From Candidatus Mediterraneibacter colneyensis (lineage in GTDB: Bacteria > Bacillota > Clostridia > Lachnospirales > Lachnospiraceae): a DNA stretch of 10,340 bases. Position 1 is the stretch's first letter; the number at the start of each line of letters is the position of its first letter. The stretch lies in NCBI GenBank assembly GCA_019114745.1, contig DXEY01000135.1, positions 1-10,340 of the forward strand. The letters run 5' to 3'. The notes beneath the pieces are model-generated. The model did not search any database, had not been told where the DNA came from, and saw only the letters and a list, made by a program, of their open reading frames with translations. The position numbers and the translations under genes are program-made. This document shows, piece after piece, positions 6,458 through 10,340 of the stretch.

Positions 6458-8053
6458 ATGCTGTTTACGGATTATAGTTTTATCGGCTTTCTTGCCGTAG
6501 TGTTTCTTCTGTATTATACGCTGCCGAAGAAATGGCAGTGGCCGTTCCTGCTTGTGGCGAGCTATGTGTTTTACTTTATTGCCAGCCCGTCATATGTCGT
6601 CTTTATCCTGGCCACGACCATATCCACTTATCTGGTCAGCCTGAAGCTGGATCAGCTCGAGACGAGGCAGAAAGAGTATCTTAAGGCGCATAAAGGAGAG
6701 ATATCGCGGGAAGAGAAAAAGGAATACAAGGCGGGGGTCAGGGCGCGGAAGTGGAAATGGCTTCTGTTGTGCCTGTTCTTTAACCTGGGTATCCTTGCGG
6801 TGCTGAAATATACAAATTTTACGATCGCGAATATCAACGGGATACTGGAAGCGTTCCACAGCGACGGCACTCTGTCTTTTGTGGATCTTGTGCTCCCGAT
6901 GGGAATTTCATTTTACACCTTCCAGACAATGGGATATATCATCGACGTATACCGGGGGACGAGCAGCGCGGAGAAAAATCCCTTCAAACTGGCGCTGTTT
7001 GTCTCGTTTTTCCCGCAGCTTGTGCAGGGCCCGATCAGCCGGTTTAATGACCTGGCAAAGTCCCTGTTTGAGATCCATTACTTTGATCCGAAAGTTGTGT
7101 CGTACGGCCTCTACAGGATCATGTGGGGGTATTTTAAGAAGATGGTCGTGGCGGACCGGATTCTTCCGGCAGTGAATACGATCATCCAGAATCCGGATAC
7201 CTACCAGGGCGGATTCGTATTTGTGGGAATGATGTTCTATGCGTTTGAGCTCTATGCCGACTTTACGGGAGGCATCGACATTACGATCGGTATCGCCCAG
7301 ACGATGGGAATCACGGTGACGGAGAACTTCCGCCGTCCGTATTTCTCAAAGAATATCAAAGAGTACTGGAAGAGATGGCATATTACCATGGGTACATGGT
7401 TTACGGATTACATATTCTATCCGATCTCAGTGTGCAAGCCCATGCTGAAACTGTCGAAATTTTCAAGAAGCAGGCTGGGAGAGCAGATCGGAAAACGTGT
7501 GCCGGTGTATCTGTCATCCTTTGTCGTATGGTTTACGACCGGTATCTGGCACGGCGCGAGCTGGAATTTCATTGTCTGGGGACTGATGAACTTTGTGGTC
7601 ATCATGATCTCAGAGGAATTTGAGCCTCTGTACCGGAAGTTCCACGCAAGGTTCCACGTAAAAGACAAAGCGTGGTACGGCGTATTTGAGATCGTGCGGA
7701 CGGTGCTGCTCATGAGTGCGATCCGTATGTTTGACTGCTACCGGGATGTGCCGCTGACGTTTAAGATGTTTGGGAATATGTTTACAAACTTTGATCTCAG
7801 CGCGTTTACTGCGGAGGCGTTCCTCGGGCTGGGCTTAAGCGCCGCCGATTACGTCCTTCTTCTGATCTGTCTGATCGTGATCCTTGCGGTCAGCATTACA
7901 GAAGAGAGAAAGGGCAGTGTGCGCGACCTGATCTTCCGGGCTCCGGCAGCATGGAAATATGTGGCGTTTGGCGGTCTGGTCCTTGTAGTGATCGTGTTTG
8001 GCGCGTATGGCATCGGGTATGACCAGAGTCAGTTTATCTATAACCAGTTTTAG
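6458..8053 (+). CDS. MBOAT-family O-acyltransferase (AlgI/DltB type)
   Basis: This 531-residue polytopic membrane protein likely moves the acyl group from the cytoplasmic carrier to the outer face of the membrane. Family motifs are LPMGISFYTFQTMGYIIDVY (146-165), FFPQLVQGPISR (184-195), YADFTGGIDI (266-275), WKRWHITMGTW (304-314) and GIWHGASWNF (362-371), with H365 the expected catalytic histidine and H308 the second conserved one. It is longer than typical DltB (about 400) and closer to AlgI/PatA-like proteins. Residues 62-100 form a charged cytoplasmic loop. The extreme C-terminus is SQFIYNQF, resembling the acylated C-terminal motif of DltX. The gene starts 11 bp after the carrier gene with a weak AGGGA (6449-6453), and is followed 12 bp later by the SGNH gene. 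Confidence 0.92.
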   Translation: MLFTDYSFIGFLAVVFLLYYTLPKKWQWPFLLVASYVFYFIASPSYVVFILATTISTYLVSLKLDQLETRQKEYLKAHKGEISREEKKEYKAGVRARKWKWLLLCLFFNLGILAVLKYTNFTIANINGILEAFHSDGTLSFVDLVLPMGISFYTFQTMGYIIDVYRGTSSAEKNPFKLALFVSFFPQLVQGPISRFNDLAKSLFEIHYFDPKVVSYGLYRIMWGYFKKMVVADRILPAVNTIIQNPDTYQGGFVFVGMMFYAFELYADFTGGIDITIGIAQTMGITVTENFRRPYFSKNIKEYWKRWHITMGTWFTDYIFYPISVCKPMLKLSKFSRSRLGEQIGKRVPVYLSSFVVWFTTGIWHGASWNFIVWGLMNFVVIMISEEFEPLYRKFHARFHVKDKAWYGVFEIVRTVLLMSAIRMFDCYRDVPLTFKMFGNMFTNFDLSAFTAEAFLGLGLSAADYVLLLICLIVILAVSITEERKGSVRDLIFRAPAAWKYVAFGGLVLVVIVFGAYGIGYDQSQFIYNQF

Positions 8054-8065
8054 AAAGGAGCAGGT

Positions 8066-9133
8066 ATGAAACGAAAGATTAATGTGAAACGGGCTGCGGT
8101 CCCTGCCGTTTTTCTCGTCATCATGCTGGTGCTTCTGTACCTGCTGCAGAGACTGCTCATGCCCAAATACATGTCGGATATCCCGGAGGGAGCCATGGTT
8201 GAGGAGTACTACAGGGAGACGACAGACCATGAAGTGATCTTTGTGGGCGACTGTGAAGTCTATGAAAACTTTTCCCCGATCAAGTTCTACGAGGATTACG
8301 GGATCACAAGCTATATACGGGGATCTGCCCAGCAGCTTACCTGGCAGTCCTATTATCTTCTGGAAGATACGCTGAGATACGAGACGCCGAAGGTGGTCGT
8401 ATTCAACGTCCTTGCCATGAAATATAACGAACCGCAGAGTGAGGCGTACAACCGCATGACAATAGACGGGATGAAGATGTCGTCCTCCAAGATCGGAGCA
8501 ATCCAGGCTTCAATGACGGAGGAGGAGCACATGCTGGATTATATTTTCCCGATCCTGCGTTACCATTCCAGATGGTCTGATCTCTCTTCGGAGGATTTTG
8601 AGTATATGTTCCATAAAGACAAGGTCTCCCACAACGGCTACTATATGCGCGTGGATACCAGACCGGTAGACGACTTCCCGGAACCGGAAAAACTCTCGGA
8701 CTACACGCTGGGCGACAAAGCCATGGAGTATCTGGATAAGATGCGGGTGCTCTGTGAGGAGAACGGGATCGAACTGGTACTGGTGAAGTCCCCGAGCCTG
8801 TATCCCCACTGGTATGACGAGTGGGATGAGCAGATCGTGGAATACGCGGACAAATATGGACTCGATTACTTCAATTACGAGAAGCTGACGGATGAAGTCG
8901 GGATCGACTACAATACAGATACTTATGACGCCGGCCTCCATCTGAATCTGTCGGGTGCGGAAAAGCTGTCCGAGTATTTCGGGAAATACCTGACAGAGAC
9001 ATATGACCTGACGGACTACAGGGAAGATCCGGAGTATGCCGCGGTGTATCAGGAAAAGATCGAGTTCTACCACGAGATGGAAGAAGCGCAGTATGAAGAA
9101 CTGGAAGAATATGGCGAGATTATCAGTTATTAA
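8066..9133 (+). CDS. DltD-like SGNH-family protein with Cys in place of Ser
   Basis: This is a 355-residue membrane-anchored protein with an N-terminal uncleaved segment (about 10-31) and an extracellular SGNH-type domain. It would act as the final acyltransferase or editing hydrolase with the MBOAT protein, as DltD does. Block I reads FVGDCEVYENFSP (59-71), so the nucleophile position is C63 rather than Ser. G86 (IRGSAQ) and N114 (VVFNVLAMKYN) fit blocks II and III. The C-terminal block has D288 and H292 in YDAGLHLNLSGAEKL, a D-x3-H spacing instead of the usual D-x2-H. A glutamate- and tyrosine-rich tail (about 322-355) follows. AAAGGAG (8054-8060), touching the previous stop, supports ATG 8066. 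The assignment to the DltD clade rests on context and fold motifs, not on close sequence identity. Confidence 0.82.
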   Translation: MKRKINVKRAAVPAVFLVIMLVLLYLLQRLLMPKYMSDIPEGAMVEEYYRETTDHEVIFVGDCEVYENFSPIKFYEDYGITSYIRGSAQQLTWQSYYLLEDTLRYETPKVVVFNVLAMKYNEPQSEAYNRMTIDGMKMSSSKIGAIQASMTEEEHMLDYIFPILRYHSRWSDLSSEDFEYMFHKDKVSHNGYYMRVDTRPVDDFPEPEKLSDYTLGDKAMEYLDKMRVLCEENGIELVLVKSPSLYPHWYDEWDEQIVEYADKYGLDYFNYEKLTDEVGIDYNTDTYDAGLHLNLSGAEKLSEYFGKYLTETYDLTDYREDPEYAAVYQEKIEFYHEMEEAQYEELEEYGEIISY

Positions 9134-9172
9134 TAGAAATAGAAAAGATGTCTGATTGAAGGAGGATGCAAC

Positions 9173-9685
9173 ATGAAAAGAAAAATTGTTTTACTGACAG
9201 CAGCAATGACGATGGGACTGGCGCTGACCGCATGCGGAGGTTCCGGGGACAGCGAGGGCGGCTCAGGATCCGGACAGGAGTCCGGCGGCGGATACACTTT
9301 TACAAGCGGTTCTACCGTGATCGAGATGAATGCGGACGCCTCAGCGGTTGTGGAAGAGCTGGGAGATGCAGACGAGTATTTTGAATCTGAGAGCTGTGCC
9401 TTTGAGGGGCTGGACAAAGTGTATACTTATCCGGGATTTACTCTGAACACTTATCCGGTAGACGATAAGGATTATGTACTTTCTGTAGTATTCCGTGATG
9501 ATACCGTCTCCACAGAGGAGGGGATCAGCATCGGAAGTACAAAAGATGAGGTGACAGAGGCGTATGGAGAGCCTGCTTCCGAATCCGCTACAGAGCTGGT
9601 ATATGAGAAAGGGGATTCTGAAATGACCATCGGACTGGACGGCGACAGTGTGTCTACGCTGGAGATCAGCGCTGTTACAGAATAA
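9173..9685 (+). CDS. Small surface lipoprotein with tandem BLIP/BamE-like repeats
   Basis: This 170-residue protein has a type II signal peptide: basic MKRK, a hydrophobic stretch and lipobox LTAC, with lipidated C21. A Gly/Ser linker (about 22-40) is followed by two similar halves. The first begins at IEMNADASAVVEELG (50-64) and the second at ISIGSTKDEVTEAYGEP (118-134); both have the I-x-[MI]-[NG]-x5-V-x-E-x2-G pattern seen in BLIP- or BamE-like folds, which usually bind other proteins. The function is unknown. AAGGAGG (9159-9165) lies 7 bp before the start. It begins 39 bp after the SGNH gene with no terminator or clear promoter between, so it may be the last gene of that operon. No terminator follows it. 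Confidence 0.85.
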   Translation: MKRKIVLLTAAMTMGLALTACGGSGDSEGGSGSGQESGGGYTFTSGSTVIEMNADASAVVEELGDADEYFESESCAFEGLDKVYTYPGFTLNTYPVDDKDYVLSVVFRDDTVSTEEGISIGSTKDEVTEAYGEPASESATELVYEKGDSEMTIGLDGDSVSTLEISAVTE

Positions 9686-9720
9686 AGCGGGAATAAGGGA
9701 AAAGTAAGAAAATATTCTGG

Positions 9721-9748
9721 TTGACAAACACATTTTACATGATATAAT
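9721..9748 (+). promoter_or_regulatory. Near-consensus promoter for yceD-rpmF
   Basis: TTGACA (9721-9726) and TATAAT (9743-9748) are both perfect consensus boxes, separated by 16 bp. An extended -10 TG lies at 9740-9741 (TGATATAAT). Transcription should start near 9755, with a leader of about 23 nt. It is the strongest promoter in the window, as expected for a ribosomal protein operon. Confidence 0.9.
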
Positions 9749-9777
9749 AGTGTAGGTGTGAATAGGAGTAAATAACT

Positions 9778-10305
9778 ATGTTAATCAACCTATCAGACGT
9801 TTTGTCAGACCAGCATAAGACAGTGGAAGAGACTGTGCCGCTTACGATGGAGACGATCAGCCTGAAGTCAGGCGATTATCCTGTTGTCAGCAGTGAGCCG
9901 GTCCACATCCGCGTGGAACATGTCAGGGGAAAAGAGCTGCTCATACAGGCTGATGCCAGACTGACGGCAGTGATCCCGTGCGACAGGTGTTTAGAGGATG
10001 TGAGACATGAGTTTGTGATTCACAGTACAAAACATGTGGACTTAGGTCTCTCCGACGCAGAACTGACAGAGGAGCTGGATGAATCAAACTTTATTGACGG
10101 ATATCATCTTGACGTGGACAAACTGCTCTTTACAGAGATTTTGTCGGGATGGCCGGAAAAAGTGCTCTGCCGTGAGGACTGTAAAGGACTCTGCGGAGTG
10201 TGCGGCCAAAACTTAAATACGGGGTCCTGCGACTGTGAGGAAACGGGGCTTGATCCTAGAATGTCAGTTGTCCGTGACTTATTTAAGAATTTTAAGGAGG
10301 TGTAA
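9778..10305 (+). CDS. yceD: YceD/DUF177 family protein
   Basis: This 175-residue cytoplasmic protein belongs to the DUF177 (YceD) family, which is almost always encoded just before rpmF. Family members are linked to 23S rRNA accumulation or ribosome assembly in plants and bacteria, but the mechanism is not settled. The Cys residues are typical of the family's metal-binding form: C68 and C71 in IPCDRC, and C131, C135, C139, C142, C151 and C153 in the C-terminal block that runs from LCREDCKGLC to CDC. AGGAG (9764-9768) lies 9 bp before the ATG. The stop is 3 bp before the rpmF start, so the two genes are cotranscribed from the promoter at 9721. Confidence 0.93.
   Translation: MLINLSDVLSDQHKTVEETVPLTMETISLKSGDYPVVSSEPVHIRVEHVRGKELLIQADARLTAVIPCDRCLEDVRHEFVIHSTKHVDLGLSDAELTEELDESNFIDGYHLDVDKLLFTEILSGWPEKVLCREDCKGLCGVCGQNLNTGSCDCEETGLDPRMSVVRDLFKNFKEV
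10294..10301 (+). promoter_or_regulatory. Strong ribosome binding site of rpmF
   Basis: AAGGAGGT lies inside the end of yceD, 7 bp before the rpmF ATG. AGGT (10298-10301) could pair with ACCT (10305-10308 reads ACCT) around a 3-nt loop, a very small structure that would only weakly occlude the site. Confidence 0.75.
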
Positions 10306-10308
10306 CCT

Positions 10309-10340
10309 ATGTCAATCTGTCCAAAGAATAAATCTTCAAA
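10309..10340 (+). CDS. rpmF: Ribosomal protein L32 (partial, 5' end only)
   Basis: The frame opens MSICPKNKSSK and runs off the end of the window. This is the characteristic start of clostridial L32, a 50S subunit protein, and the position right after yceD confirms it. About 10 of the usual 55-60 residues are visible, so the zinc-binding cysteines seen in many L32 proteins cannot be checked. Confidence 0.92.
   Translation, partial: MSICPKNKSS

Noticed and set aside
6879..7175. 98-codon + strand open frame inside the MBOAT gene
   Set aside because: It is an out-of-frame reading of conserved MBOAT coding sequence, with Trp/Arg/Ser-rich content and no start signal.
8510..9073. 187-codon open frame on the minus strand
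   Set aside because: It lies opposite the SGNH gene and contains no recognisable motif; the + strand frame has a membrane anchor, catalytic residues and a good ribosome binding site.
4690..9133. Annotating the operon as a standard teichoic acid D-alanylation operon (dltABCD)
   Set aside because: The pathway logic fits, but gene order, MBOAT length, missing dltX, the Gly at the DltA Cys position and the GDC motif all differ, so I use Dlt-like and give no dlt symbols.
1..10340. CRISPR array, tRNA or rRNA genes, insertion sequences
   Set aside because: No regularly spaced repeats, cloverleaf-like segments, rRNA signatures, transposase or integrase frames or terminal inverted repeats were found by eye.

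Overview
The window looks like chromosomal DNA from a Gram-positive gut-type clostridium, most likely Lachnospiraceae (inference). The reasons are a short-form Pta followed by AckA, a ribosomal protein L32 start reading MSICPKNKSSK, strong AGGAGG-type ribosome binding sites, a lipoprotein with a lipobox, and a Dlt-like envelope acylation operon. All ten genes I accept, including one partial gene, lie on the + strand. Every sizeable minus-strand open frame is a shadow of one of them or spans an intergenic region.

Layout. Positions 1-98 hold a promoter whose -35 box lies in a 10-bp palindrome. Positions 99-2348 are pta-ackA, the acetyl-CoA to acetate plus ATP pathway, closed by a strong rho-independent terminator at 2376-2411. 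Positions 2412-2557 are a dense regulatory region. It has four GTGGAAAA-like repeats and a promoter whose 17-bp spacer contains nine consecutive G residues. Positions 2558-9133 are a tightly packed six-gene operon. In order it encodes a membrane-anchored transglutaminase-like protein with Ig-like domains, an aspartate/glutamate-racemase-family protein, a DltA-like amino-acid adenylating enzyme, a DltC-like carrier protein, an AlgI/DltB-type MBOAT acyltransferase and a DltD-like SGNH protein. A small lipoprotein gene (9173-9685) follows. A near-consensus promoter (9721-9748) then drives yceD (DUF177) and rpmF, which is cut by the window end.

How it fits together. In the operon, the adenylating enzyme would load an amino acid on the carrier, the MBOAT protein would move it across the membrane, and the SGNH protein would pass it to an envelope polymer, as in teichoic-acid D-alanylation. 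Several details differ from a textbook dlt operon. The gene order is A-C-B-D. There is no dltX, but the MBOAT protein ends in FIYNQF. The residue aligned with the stereoselective Cys of Bacillus DltA appears to be Gly. The SGNH protein has GDC where GDS is usual. A racemase and a transglutaminase-like protein are co-encoded. The acyl group and acceptor are therefore open questions. In other clostridia pta-ackA is usually followed directly by yceD-rpmF, so the operon looks like an insertion between conserved housekeeping genes.
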